From a virus, in IMG/VR virus record IMGVR_UViG_3300010883_000028, positions 1-61,075 of that record: a stretch of DNA of 61,075 nt; one strand, given 5' to 3'. The translations under genes and the position numbers were made by a program. Positions 47,159-54,045 of the stretch are shown piece after piece. The stretch's first letter is position 1, and each line of letters opens with the position of its first letter. Below the pieces are notes generated by a model. That model did not search any database, had not been told where the DNA came from, and saw only the letters and a program-made list of their open reading frames with translations.

Positions 47159-47202
47159 TTGCATTTTTGCCCTTTTTATTTTATGTTGTTGCAAAAATGC
47201 AA
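47159..47202. repeat. 12-bp inverted repeat upstream of a promoter, operator candidate
   Basis: TTGCATTTTTGC (47159-47170) and GCAAAAATGCAA (47191-47202) are exact inverted copies with a 20-nt spacer. The second arm is part of the palindrome GTTGCA-AAAA-TGCAAC. It lies just upstream of the -35 box at 47150. Confidence 0.5.
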
Positions 47203-47386
47203 CACTTTTAGTGGCAGAAAATCTTACTATTTTTTTAAATTTTTCCCTTGACAAACGGCGGTTCGTGTGAGAATGAAGAACAATATTCTTTTCGACATTT
47301 AATACTGTTTATTTGCCCTTTTCGCTATTCACAATTAGCATAATCTGCTGATATCGACTGTAAAACAGTACAATATTGCGTGTATC

Positions 47387-47659
47387 TCACCAGTGTATAT
47401 TCTTTATATTATGCTTCAGTACATGATTTGCACCACCAATGATACGTTGATTATACTCTACTGCATAACCTGTACCTGCTAACAGACTTTCTTTATCTAT
47501 GAGATGTTTATGATGATGTGTTATGTTATCGTATTCATCATGTAATGTCTTACACAGTCTATCAAAGTCTTCGTCTTCTATGATTGATGTGTGTTGAACG
47601 TAATACAGATATGAATGTATGAGATATGATGGTACGAGTAGATTGATGTTATTTTTCAT
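47387..47659 (-). CDS. Small protein, weakly like DNA-ligase domain Ia (90 aa)
   Basis: 90 aa: YLIHSYLYYVQHTSIIEDED, FDRLCKTLHDEYDNITHHHK, LLAGTGYAVEYNQRIIGGAN. The helix-turn with D-x-D/E-Y-D resembles the Ia domain that starts NAD-dependent ligases, but no catalytic Lys region is present. Overlaps the 30-aa gene upstream by 11 nt. Confidence 0.45.
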   Translation of the reverse strand: MKNNINLLVPSYLIHSYLYYVQHTSIIEDEDFDRLCKTLHDEYDNITHHHKHLIDKESLLAGTGYAVEYNQRIIGGANHVLKHNIKNIHW

Positions 47660-47741
47660 TGTTCCAGACTATAAGCATTATGATTGGTATGATAAACGCA
47701 GATATGAGAATGACTACTGTTATTGCAATTGCTTCTATCAT
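47649..47741 (-). CDS. Mini membrane protein (30 aa), leaderless
   Basis: 30 aa: MIEAIAITVVILISAFIIPI, IMLIVWNNEK: one membrane helix. The -10 box ends 8 nt before the ATG, so its mRNA is predicted to start at the ATG. Confidence 0.5.
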   Translation of the reverse strand: MIEAIAITVVILISAFIIPIIMLIVWNNEK

Positions 47742-47748
47742 TGTTTAT

Positions 47749-47777
47749 ATAATAACATCATTGGCGTGCTTTGTCAA
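47749..47777 (-). promoter_or_regulatory. Host-like promoter for mini membrane protein
   Basis: Minus strand TTGACA (47777-47772), 17-nt spacer, TATTAT (47754-47749). Confidence 0.65.
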
Positions 47778-47970
47778 GACTTATTTGTATTCTTACCATA
47801 GACCTAGATTTCGACCATTACCTGCTATGATGAATAGACACGTTATGATATGTAGAAGAAACCATGGTGTTCGTATAATCAGATGTATATGGTCATCCCT
47901 CTTACTGTTATCATACGCATGACTGCCCATTGCTTTGCACCAGTATGTCCAGATGGACTTTGATATAGTA

Positions 47971-48099
47971 CTACTTGAATGCTTTGTATCCTGTGCCATG
48001 CTTTCTATTGCTCCATCGTTTGTGCCATGCGTAGACGCTAATCTTGCCACCATATTTTTCTAGTAATGCGTAGTATTTGTCTACGAGTTGTATTAACAT
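47971..48099 (-). CDS. Small protein, unknown (42 aa)
   Basis: 42 aa: MLIQLVDKYYALLEKYGGKI, SVYAWHKRWSNRKHGTGYKA, FK. ATG overlaps the stop of the Fis-type gene. After its TAG, the -1 frame continues protein-like to 47879 (VVLYQSPSGHTGAKQWAVMR), which may be an extension. The stretch 47790-47970 is otherwise unresolved. Confidence 0.5.
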   Translation of the reverse strand: MLIQLVDKYYALLEKYGGKISVYAWHKRWSNRKHGTGYKAFK

Positions 48100-48422
48100 T
48101 TGCCTTCTCTCTCTTTTAGTTGTTGCTCAGTACCTTTGAGATATAACTCGTCATTAGTCATGTATTCACCTATGTTGTATTTCTTGATTTTGTGTATGAG
48201 TAGCGTTCTTCCAATACCTAGATAACTAGCGGCATGAGTTCGATTGCCATTGCTCATATTCAGTGCGTCTGCTATTCGTTGTTGCTCTATTTCTGCTAGT
48301 TCTTCTGCGAGTGCAGTGACGCTTGGTTTACTCCATAACTCACCTAGTTTGATGAGTTCATTGTACCATATGTCTTGTTCGATGTTATTTTCTTCTAGTC
48401 GGTTCACGGTTCTTGTATGCAT
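48093..48422 (-). CDS. Fis/NtrC-type HTH regulator (109 aa)
   Basis: 109 aa from MHTRTVNRLEENNIEQDIWY (48422; GAGGA 6 nt upstream). Residues ~47-85 (QQRIADALNMSNGNRTHAAS, YLGIGRTLLIHKIKKYNI) form the HTH_8 (Fis/NtrC C-terminal) DNA-binding domain. No AAA+ or receiver part. A likely phage transcription regulator. The C-terminus is charged (LKEREGKC). Confidence 0.75.
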   Translation of the reverse strand: MHTRTVNRLEENNIEQDIWYNELIKLGELWSKPSVTALAEELAEIEQQRIADALNMSNGNRTHAASYLGIGRTLLIHKIKKYNIGEYMTNDELYLKGTEQQLKEREGKC

Positions 48423-48576
48423 GATATTCCTCGTCTGACATCTTATCAATGTCATTTTCTACTACTGCTTGGGGTAAAGGTTGCTCAACAACTGGTTGTT
48501 GATACAAGTATATATGTCTTCGTTTAAAGTCGCTAATAGCAGTTTTGATTTGCATTGTCTTTTGTTCTATGCTCAT
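48385..48576 (-). CDS. Small protein, unknown (63 aa)
   Basis: 63 aa: TMQIKTAISDFKRRHIYLYQ, QPVVEQPLPQAVVENDIDKM, SDEEYHAYKNREP. Overlaps the Fis-type gene by 38 nt and its own upstream neighbour by 4 nt. Unknown. Confidence 0.5.
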   Translation of the reverse strand: MSIEQKTMQIKTAISDFKRRHIYLYQQPVVEQPLPQAVVENDIDKMSDEEYHAYKNREPTRRK

Positions 48577-48770
48577 TGATAGACCTGTGTCTTGTTTTCA
48601 TCTACTCTTGTAAGTTTACAGATTGCTTCATACTTGCTACCTTGTTCACTGTTTTGAGTGTTCATTCGATTGGCAAAGTATAAGCATCTGTTTATGTCAT
48701 AGAAATACATTGTTGAATTGCGTTGTTCTGCTCCATTGAAGAAGACTATCAACATAAATGCGTGGATCAT
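48573..48770 (-). CDS. Small protein, unknown (65 aa)
   Basis: 65 aa from MIHAFMLIVFFNGAEQRNST (48770); a GTG four codons upstream is an alternative. MYFYDINRCLYFANRMNTQN and three Cys-type residues; may be exported or membrane-associated. AAAGG upstream. Unknown. Confidence 0.5.
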   Translation of the reverse strand: MIHAFMLIVFFNGAEQRNSTMYFYDINRCLYFANRMNTQNSEQGSKYEAICKLTRVDENKTQVYQ

Positions 48771-48895
48771 TTTATTTAGCACCTTTCTTGCAAGTATTTA
48801 GTCAAATTTCACTTGATATGTTTATTTGACATATCTTTTTGTCAAATATTCACAGGCATATAAGTGGATTTAATGTCAATATGTTGACAGTCGTA

Positions 48896-48903
48896 TATAA
48901 ATA
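48896..48903 (+). promoter_or_regulatory. T4-type late promoter box TATAAATA for envelope module
   Basis: Plus strand, ~40-nt leader to the ATG at 48949; AAAGGAAACA is the ribosome-binding site. Confidence 0.6.
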
Positions 48904-48948
48904 TTACTGTAATGACGAATGATTGTTACAATATAAAAGGAAACAACG

Positions 48949-49494
48949 ATGTATAGAATATTACTATCTGTATTCGTTATGATGCTAATAAGTACAAGTG
49001 CGATGGGTGCTGACCCTATAGTTACGCAATCAACAACTAATAGCAGTGTGAACTCAAAGAGTGAGGCAGAAACAACAGTGAAGTCACCACCACCTAGTGC
49101 TATCTCACCTAGTATCAATAATTCAAACAGTGATGTGTGTACTATTGGATTTAGTGGTGCAGTCCAAACACAAGTGCTTGGTATATCAGGCGGATCAGCA
49201 GTCAGAGATATGAACTGTGAGCGTTTGAAACTATCGAAAGTACTCTACGATATGGGTATGAAGGTGGCGGCCGTGTCAAATATGTGTCAAGATAATCGTG
49301 TCTTTAGTGCTATGGAAATGGCAGGAACACCTTGCCCGTTTATGGGTAAAATCGGTGAAGAAGCAAAACAGTTATGGGACACTTATCCTGAACTACGACC
49401 ACAAGATATGAAGGACAAAGATGAACTTAAAACAATGGTTAAAGGCGGTCTTTTCGGCGCTGGTGCTTTGGGTCTTCTGCTTCTACTCTTATAG
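48949..49494 (+). CDS. Exported protein with C-terminal anchor (181 aa)
   Basis: 181 aa. Signal peptide (ILLSVFVMMLISTSAMGA), a Ser/Thr/Asn-rich low-complexity linker (~25-58), a Cys-bearing domain (DVCTIGFSGAVQTQVLGISG, AAVSNMCQDNRVFSAMEMAG, CPFMGKIGEEAKQLWD) and a C-terminal hydrophobic end (GGLFGAGALGLLLLLL). Likely periplasm-facing and membrane-anchored. First gene of a late three-gene module; overlaps the next by 74 nt. Confidence 0.65.
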   Translation: MYRILLSVFVMMLISTSAMGADPIVTQSTTNSSVNSKSEAETTVKSPPPSAISPSINNSNSDVCTIGFSGAVQTQVLGISGGSAVRDMNCERLKLSKVLYDMGMKVAAVSNMCQDNRVFSAMEMAGTPCPFMGKIGEEAKQLWDTYPELRPQDMKDKDELKTMVKGGLFGAGALGLLLLLL

Positions 49495-50956
49495 CAGTCT
49501 CGCTGATCCAGTAAAAACAGAGGTTACCATACCAGATGATGGTTATGTTGAAGTCCCTTTAGACTTCGCATTCCCTTTCTATGGGCAGAATTTCACTACA
49601 TCATTCATGTTTAGTAATGGTGTGGTGATGTTTGTTCACCCTAATACTAATGCTTCATATGGTCTATGTTGCGATGGACCTGATGTAGAAGGTCTATTGA
49701 ATGGTACTAATACAGGCAATCAGAACTATATACTTAATAATCTCAATGCGTTGAACTTCTCTATATCACCCTTTCTGACTGACTTGATACAACGTAATGG
49801 TCAAGGTAAGTTTTATATACAAGGTGATGAGACATTTCAGCGTTACTTTTGGGAAAATGTCATGGAGTACTATGACACTACTACAGAGAATACATTCGAC
49901 TTGACTATCAGACCTGATGGCGATATAGCATACAATTACACAAAATTAGACATAAAGAACCATCAGATATTCGTAGGTACTGTAGGTGATTTGCAACAAA
50001 ATCAATATAAGCAGTACTTTCTGCATAATACAAGAGTAGATGGTGGGTACTATTGGACATCTGAAGAAGGTAGTCAACCTGTATGGGTACCTGAGAATGC
50101 ATCTATATGTGAAGCACAACCTCTATCTGACCCTCTATGTGATGGTTATGCTGAAGCACTTGGTAATCAAGAGTATAACTTTCAATGCTCAATAGACGCT
50201 ACATACGATCCAGGTTGTCCTGGTTACGATACTGCAAACGCTATAGGCAATAGTACTGATGATATATCAGGTGATTTCTCGTTTGATACACCTGATGTGA
50301 CTGGCGATAGTATCATTGATGATATCATTTCATTTGAATTTGATGATTTTAACTTCACTGTACCAGAAATTGATGTGGCGCCCGTTGAGATAGAGATAGT
50401 AGAGATACCAGATGAGGCGCCAGAAGAAGAAACAGAGATTACTATGCTAGAACTACCTGATGGCGCCGATGATGAGATTGATGAGCGTGAGATAGATGAG
50501 GCGCCAGAAGAGATTGAAGAAGAAACTACTGAAGAAGTAGTAGAAGAAACTACTGAAGAAGAACCAGCACCTGAAGACATAGTAGTAGAGGAGACTGAAA
50601 CTGAAGAAGCAGAGGTTGAACAACAAGAAGAAGATAAAAAGAAAGACAAGGATAAGAAGTCTAGCAAGAAATCTAAGGTTAAGACTATCATTGCAAAGAA
50701 ATCAGCAGAAATGACTGAGCGACTAGCACTGGCGACATCTTTAGAAGCACAAATTGAAGTACAGAATTTAGCGATGGCGTTGATTAACTTCAATCAAGGG
50801 TTCGGTGCATATAGATATACGATGCCTGGTGGTAATATACAATCAAATGAGATACCCTATAGCACAAAACAAATGAGTGATAGTAAGACTGGACTTCGAA
50901 ATGGACTAGCACAACAAATTCTACATGAAAAAATGGTAGATATGCAATACAAATAA
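49421..50956 (+). CDS. Large exported protein, NIDO-like domain and acidic repeats (511 aa)
   Basis: 511 aa, ATG 49421 with AAGGAC upstream. Signal peptide (VFSALVLWVFCF...SSLA). Residues ~35-215 (VPLDFAFPFYGQNFTTSFMF, SNGVVMFVHPNTN, TFDLTIRPDGDIAYNYTKLD) resemble the NIDO/adhesion-type beta domain. Then Cys-containing CDGYAEALGN repeats, a very acidic Asp/Glu-rich region (~330-425, DEAPEEI-type repeats), a Lys block (KKKDKDKKSSKK) and a helical C-terminus. Probably an envelope or surface protein; role unknown. Confidence 0.65.
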   Translation: MNLKQWLKAVFSALVLWVFCFYSYSSLADPVKTEVTIPDDGYVEVPLDFAFPFYGQNFTTSFMFSNGVVMFVHPNTNASYGLCCDGPDVEGLLNGTNTGNQNYILNNLNALNFSISPFLTDLIQRNGQGKFYIQGDETFQRYFWENVMEYYDTTTENTFDLTIRPDGDIAYNYTKLDIKNHQIFVGTVGDLQQNQYKQYFLHNTRVDGGYYWTSEEGSQPVWVPENASICEAQPLSDPLCDGYAEALGNQEYNFQCSIDATYDPGCPGYDTANAIGNSTDDISGDFSFDTPDVTGDSIIDDIISFEFDDFNFTVPEIDVAPVEIEIVEIPDEAPEEETEITMLELPDGADDEIDEREIDEAPEEIEEETTEEVVEETTEEEPAPEDIVVEETETEEAEVEQQEEDKKKDKDKKSSKKSKVKTIIAKKSAEMTERLALATSLEAQIEVQNLAMALINFNQGFGAYRYTMPGGNIQSNEIPYSTKQMSDSKTGLRNGLAQQILHEKMVDMQYK

Positions 50957-50966
50957 GGAGACTAAT

Positions 50967-51497
50967 ATGGCAGAAATAGAACTAGCAGGAGCAAAGATAA
51001 GAGGCGGTAAACTAATGTTGATTATACCACTTATCTCTATGCTCGGTGGTGGATTATGGGGTGGTTTTGAACTATTCTCTAGGTATACCGCAATGGAAGC
51101 AAAGATAGATGAATACGTTGCGCCGGACTTATCAGAATTCGATAAGAAACTCGCTCTAGTACACAATGACATGAGACTAGTGACTGAAGAAGTTGCATTG
51201 TTCAAAGAAGAACTAGCAATAATCAAAGAAAGTATTACTGAGTCCGTAGGTTATGCGAGAGATATCAAGCATAGTGTGAGAGATGATTTAACTCGTATAG
51301 AGAAGGTCGTTGATGAAGTTGAAGATGATATCAAAGAAGTTGAGAAAGATGTTCGTGAAATGATAGACATTGCTGACCAACGCTTTGATAATAAGCGTGA
51401 TAGAGTTACTACTGACGTTGATAGACTACTGAAAGATTTAGAGACTAGATTGAATAAGAAATTGCAGAGGGCATTAGATAACCCTCTCGCAAATTAA
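50967..51497 (+). CDS. Membrane-anchored coiled-coil protein (176 aa)
   Basis: 176 aa. One hydrophobic segment (KLMLIIPLISMLGGGLWGGF, ~15-34) and a long coiled coil to the C-terminus (ALFKEELAIIKESITESVGY, EKVVDEVEDDIKEVEKDVRE, LKDLETRLNKKLQRALD). AGGAG precedes the ATG. Probably spans the periplasm, perhaps contacting the two preceding exported proteins. Confidence 0.65.
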   Translation: MAEIELAGAKIRGGKLMLIIPLISMLGGGLWGGFELFSRYTAMEAKIDEYVAPDLSEFDKKLALVHNDMRLVTEEVALFKEELAIIKESITESVGYARDIKHSVRDDLTRIEKVVDEVEDDIKEVEKDVREMIDIADQRFDNKRDRVTTDVDRLLKDLETRLNKKLQRALDNPLAN

Positions 51498-51561
51498 ATA
51501 TTTGCTATACAGTATACAGTGAATATAATAAACACTGAGTATATAGAGAAGTAAAGGTAGG

Positions 51562-51846
51562 TCATACTGCGAAACTCTCACCACATCCACATGATGCTTT
51601 AGCATTAGGATTAGAGACTTTCAAGTATGACCCGCCTAATTCTGTAACGTAATCTACTGTACAACCAAAGACATACATTTCTGCGATAGGGTCTACTACA
51701 AGATTTTCTATTGTAGGTTCTGCATCTGTCATCTCCCACACATATTGAAAACCAGAGCAACCTCCACCTTTTACTGATAAGTAAACATTAGGTTTACCGA
51801 CTTCTTTCAGGTAATTCTTCGCCTTCTCTGTTATTTGTACTATCAT
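51562..51846 (-). CDS. HesB/IscA-type iron-sulphur scaffold (94 aa)
   Basis: 94 aa A-type carrier: ITEKAKNYLKEVGKPNVYLS, VKGGGCSGFQYVWEM and ASCGCGESF supply the three conserved Cys. Transfers Fe-S clusters; other marine phages carry hesB. Overlaps the 62-aa gene upstream by 53 nt. Confidence 0.9.
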   Translation of the reverse strand: MIVQITEKAKNYLKEVGKPNVYLSVKGGGCSGFQYVWEMTDAEPTIENLVVDPIAEMYVFGCTVDYVTELGGSYLKVSNPNAKASCGCGESFAV

Positions 51847-51982
51847 CTTGACTAGTTTCCTTGTACTCTATGGGGACTTCACCCATGCCGACTGTTCTGT
51901 CCCATTGACGTTGCGTATATTTATTTAACGCTTTCTTCTTGTCGTTGTGTATTCCAGTGTTTGATGAACTCAAAACTACCAT
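51794..51982 (-). CDS. Small protein, unknown (up to 62 aa)
   Basis: The frame from ATG 51982 ends at 51794: NKYTQRQWDRTVGMGEVPIE, YKETSQDDSTNNREGEELPE. The start is uncertain because the first 20 codons overlap the previous gene; MGEVPIEY (51886) is a shorter option. Unknown. Confidence 0.4.
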   Translation of the reverse strand: MVVLSSSNTGIHNDKKKALNKYTQRQWDRTVGMGEVPIEYKETSQDDSTNNREGEELPERSR

Positions 51983-52130
51983 CCCTCATCTGTTCGATTT
52001 TGACGTAACCTTGGTCTTCTAGATGTTTAGTGTACTGTTGTATAGCACCTTTAGTAGACATCTTTTTACCTACACGATATGAAAGGTATATCGTTATACA
52101 GGCAAGTATTGTGTGCGTTATTGCATCCAT
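51921..52130 (-). CDS. Small membrane-anchored protein (69 aa)
   Basis: 69 aa: hydrophobic N-terminus (HTILACITIYLSYRVGKKM), then STKGAIQQYTKHLEDQGYVK, a small winged-helix-like or coiled part. A late-like box TATAAATA overlaps its ATG and may serve genes further down. Unknown. Confidence 0.5.
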   Translation of the reverse strand: MDAITHTILACITIYLSYRVGKKMSTKGAIQQYTKHLEDQGYVKIEQMRDGSFEFIKHWNTQRQEESVK

Positions 52131-52139
52131 ATTTATATC

Positions 52140-52739
52140 CTATGTTAAGTATCTATAGTCATAGATAGGTTTAAAAACTGAGTTAACTACTAGTCTTCGT
52201 CTAGTGTTTTTAGGTGATGATGAACTATGAGAGTGACTTGCTTTAAATAGTACTGCTCGATTTCTCTTAGGTGAGACTTTCTTAACTACTTCACCATCTT
52301 TAAAGAAGTATGTATCGCCATCACTATCATTCAAATAGAATATCAAAGAGAAATACCCATCACCATCTGTATCACAATGCGGAGGATTAAATGGTGGTGC
52401 ATTATGAAAAGGCATAGTCAAGTTACATTTAATGCGTAAATAACTCTCAATCTTATAAAATTTATGCTGACTACGAATACACGCTTCTTGTGCTATGTTG
52501 TAAAACTCTGGATACTTCGTTATATACTCGTTGAGTATTTGTGTCGTTGTATCTGTATGTTGTTCTGCACCTGTGTCCAGCATAATACATCTGACCATCT
52601 GTGGAGTATCAGGAATATGCTCAACATCTGCCGTTGTTGTTGAATTATACATCCAAGTAAACAAAGGATCACTAACGACACGATTGATAGTGTCGAAAGT
52701 GTGTTTATCTAATAAATTATCAAGAACCTCTATCGTCAT
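52140..52739 (-). CDS. 2OG-Fe(II) oxygenase (HxD type, 199 aa)
   Basis: 199 aa. HCD in FNPPHCDTDGDGYFSLIFYL (~121), NDSDGDTYFFKD strand, distal His in VLFKASHSHSSSSPKNTRRR with Arg, then LVVNSVFKP. Small-molecule or protein hydroxylase of unknown substrate. Overlaps the Hc1-like gene upstream by 1 nt. Confidence 0.82.
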   Translation of the reverse strand: MTIEVLDNLLDKHTFDTINRVVSDPLFTWMYNSTTTADVEHIPDTPQMVRCIMLDTGAEQHTDTTTQILNEYITKYPEFYNIAQEACIRSQHKFYKIESYLRIKCNLTMPFHNAPPFNPPHCDTDGDGYFSLIFYLNDSDGDTYFFKDGEVVKKVSPKRNRAVLFKASHSHSSSSPKNTRRRLVVNSVFKPIYDYRYLT

Positions 52740-52927
52740 TATACAGTAGGTTCTGGATTGTTTTTTTCTTCTTGGATTGATTTACGAACTGCCGCACAAA
52801 ATTTTGCTATCTCTGATAGATTTTTTCTTGCTCTAGTACCAGCAGATTTATTACCTTTTTCTTTGAATGTTGTGAACTCTAATTTAAATTCACGAACCAT
52901 ATCGTCTATTGCGTATATTTCTTTCAT
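52739..52927 (-). CDS. Histone H1/Hc1-like small protein (62 aa)
   Basis: 62 aa: YAIDDMVREFKLEFTTFKEK, GNKSAGTRARKNLSEIAKFC, AAVRKSIQEEKNNP. The GNKxAGTRARKxLxEI motif is that of small phage/chlamydial Hc1-type DNA-binding proteins. May compact or bind DNA. Confidence 0.7.
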   Translation of the reverse strand: MKEIYAIDDMVREFKLEFTTFKEKGNKSAGTRARKNLSEIAKFCAAVRKSIQEEKNNPEPTV

Positions 52928-52930
52928 AGT

Positions 52931-53386
52931 CTATTTCTCCTTAGTGAATTGATTTGGTTGAACGTCTGATAGTAGAGTAGGAAATGCTTTACGCACTATC
53001 TCTCTAGTAATGTTAGGATAACTATCGTTCAACTTTCTATCTTTAACAAGATTAAGTAAATCTGCTTCTTGCCAATGTATTCCTTCTAGTATCTGTATGT
53101 AAAGTTGCTCTTTACGAGTTTTATTTAAAGGGTCTGATTTAAGAATTCTTGCTAGTCTTCTTCCAATAACAAATAATGATGCATTGGACAGACCAATTGG
53201 TTCTTTTTCATCTCTCGTAAATGGTGGCGCACCTTCTGGTACATCTAATTCTAAATTCTTATCAAAATTTAATGCTAACATATTGCGAATAGGTCTTATA
53301 TTATTCTGTTCAAGCAGTCGAATTCTCTCTGCTTTTGTCTTAGCATCATTCACTTGTTGTAGTATTTCAGGTACGAACTTTTGCAT
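52931..53386 (-). CDS. Conserved marine T4-like protein, unknown (151 aa)
   Basis: 151 aa: EILQQVNDAKTKAERIRLLE, LALNFDKNLELDVPEGAPPF, RLARILKSDPLNKTRKEQLY, IQILEGIHWQEADLLNLVKD. A helical protein seen repeatedly in marine T4-likes (DUF6433-type from memory), role unknown. Late box 26 nt upstream. Confidence 0.65.
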   Translation of the reverse strand: MQKFVPEILQQVNDAKTKAERIRLLEQNNIRPIRNMLALNFDKNLELDVPEGAPPFTRDEKEPIGLSNASLFVIGRRLARILKSDPLNKTRKEQLYIQILEGIHWQEADLLNLVKDRKLNDSYPNITREIVRKAFPTLLSDVQPNQFTKEK

Positions 53387-53400
53387 TATAACTCCATTGT

Positions 53401-54045
53401 TTATTTGCTATTATTTATATTGCCTGCTACACTGATACGCTCATGGTTCTTACCCTTGAATGGGTGTACCATATGCTCTAACCAACCAGGAAATACTACT
53501 ATTTCACCTTCAACAGGAAAGTGTAACATACGATTAGGTGACAAGTGATGTGTCTCGCCGTATCGCCATTCAATCATGCCGTCTTGAGGATCATTGACGC
53601 TTCTATCTTCATATACATGATTAATACTCAGGTCAGGTACAGTATTCTTTACATATATTACGAATGCATATGCGGACTCTTCGTGTGTATGTTGTCCAAT
53701 CGTTTGATTTTCATGTTGCACGTTCATCCATACATTATCTAAATCTAACTCATCAATATCTCTGCGGTCTATAGGATTATGTGCTTGTGTAAAGTTTGAA
53801 ACGTGTGCAAATATTTCTAATAGTGCTTCATAGTGTTCAGGTTTCTCTTGAAACTCTAGTCTATTGTTTGCAGTTGTTGTGTGACATAGCATATCTTTCA
53901 CACTCTCTTGTGACTGTGCGACCATATCAGTTATCGTCTTATATACGTTATCTGAAAGTATACCTTTATAGATTGATGGACCCATATATCTATGAGTACC
54001 ATTTTTAATTAAAGGTCTTTCATATTTTCTTAGTTGCTCGACCAT
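53401..54045 (-). CDS. 2OG-Fe(II) oxygenase, 2OG-FeII_Oxy_5 type (214 aa)
   Basis: 214 aa. IGQHTHEESAYAFVIYVKNT (HxH motif), GEIVVFPGWLEHMVHPFKGK (distal His) and HERISVAGNINN (Arg). Third member of this subtype here. Overlaps the carbamoyltransferase gene by 16 nt, so it may act on the same product (inference). Confidence 0.8.
   Translation of the reverse strand: MVEQLRKYERPLIKNGTHRYMGPSIYKGILSDNVYKTITDMVAQSQESVKDMLCHTTTANNRLEFQEKPEHYEALLEIFAHVSNFTQAHNPIDRRDIDELDLDNVWMNVQHENQTIGQHTHEESAYAFVIYVKNTVPDLSINHVYEDRSVNDPQDGMIEWRYGETHHLSPNRMLHFPVEGEIVVFPGWLEHMVHPFKGKNHERISVAGNINNSK
53412..53419 (-). promoter_or_regulatory. T4-type late promoter box TATAAATA
   Basis: Minus strand; ~20-nt leader to ATG 53386. 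Confidence 0.5.

Noticed and set aside
47235-47265. TTTCCC followed by TTGACA on the plus strand, like the cassette promoter
   Set aside because: No acceptable -10 box at 17 nt and no plus-strand gene follows; at most a decayed copy.
47659-47922. 87-codon plus-strand ORF
   Set aside because: Overlaps minus-strand promoter and mini-gene that have better signals; composition is not convincing.
47793-48053. 86-codon minus-strand ORF
   Set aside because: Overlaps the better supported 42-aa gene in another frame; most of it reads as a shadow.
48876-49118. 80-codon minus-strand ORF
   Set aside because: Opposite to the signal peptide and linker of the exported protein; no ribosome-binding site.
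50224-50793. 189-codon minus-strand Ser-rich ORF
   Set aside because: Mirror of the Glu/Thr repeat region of the 511-aa exported protein; low-complexity shadow.
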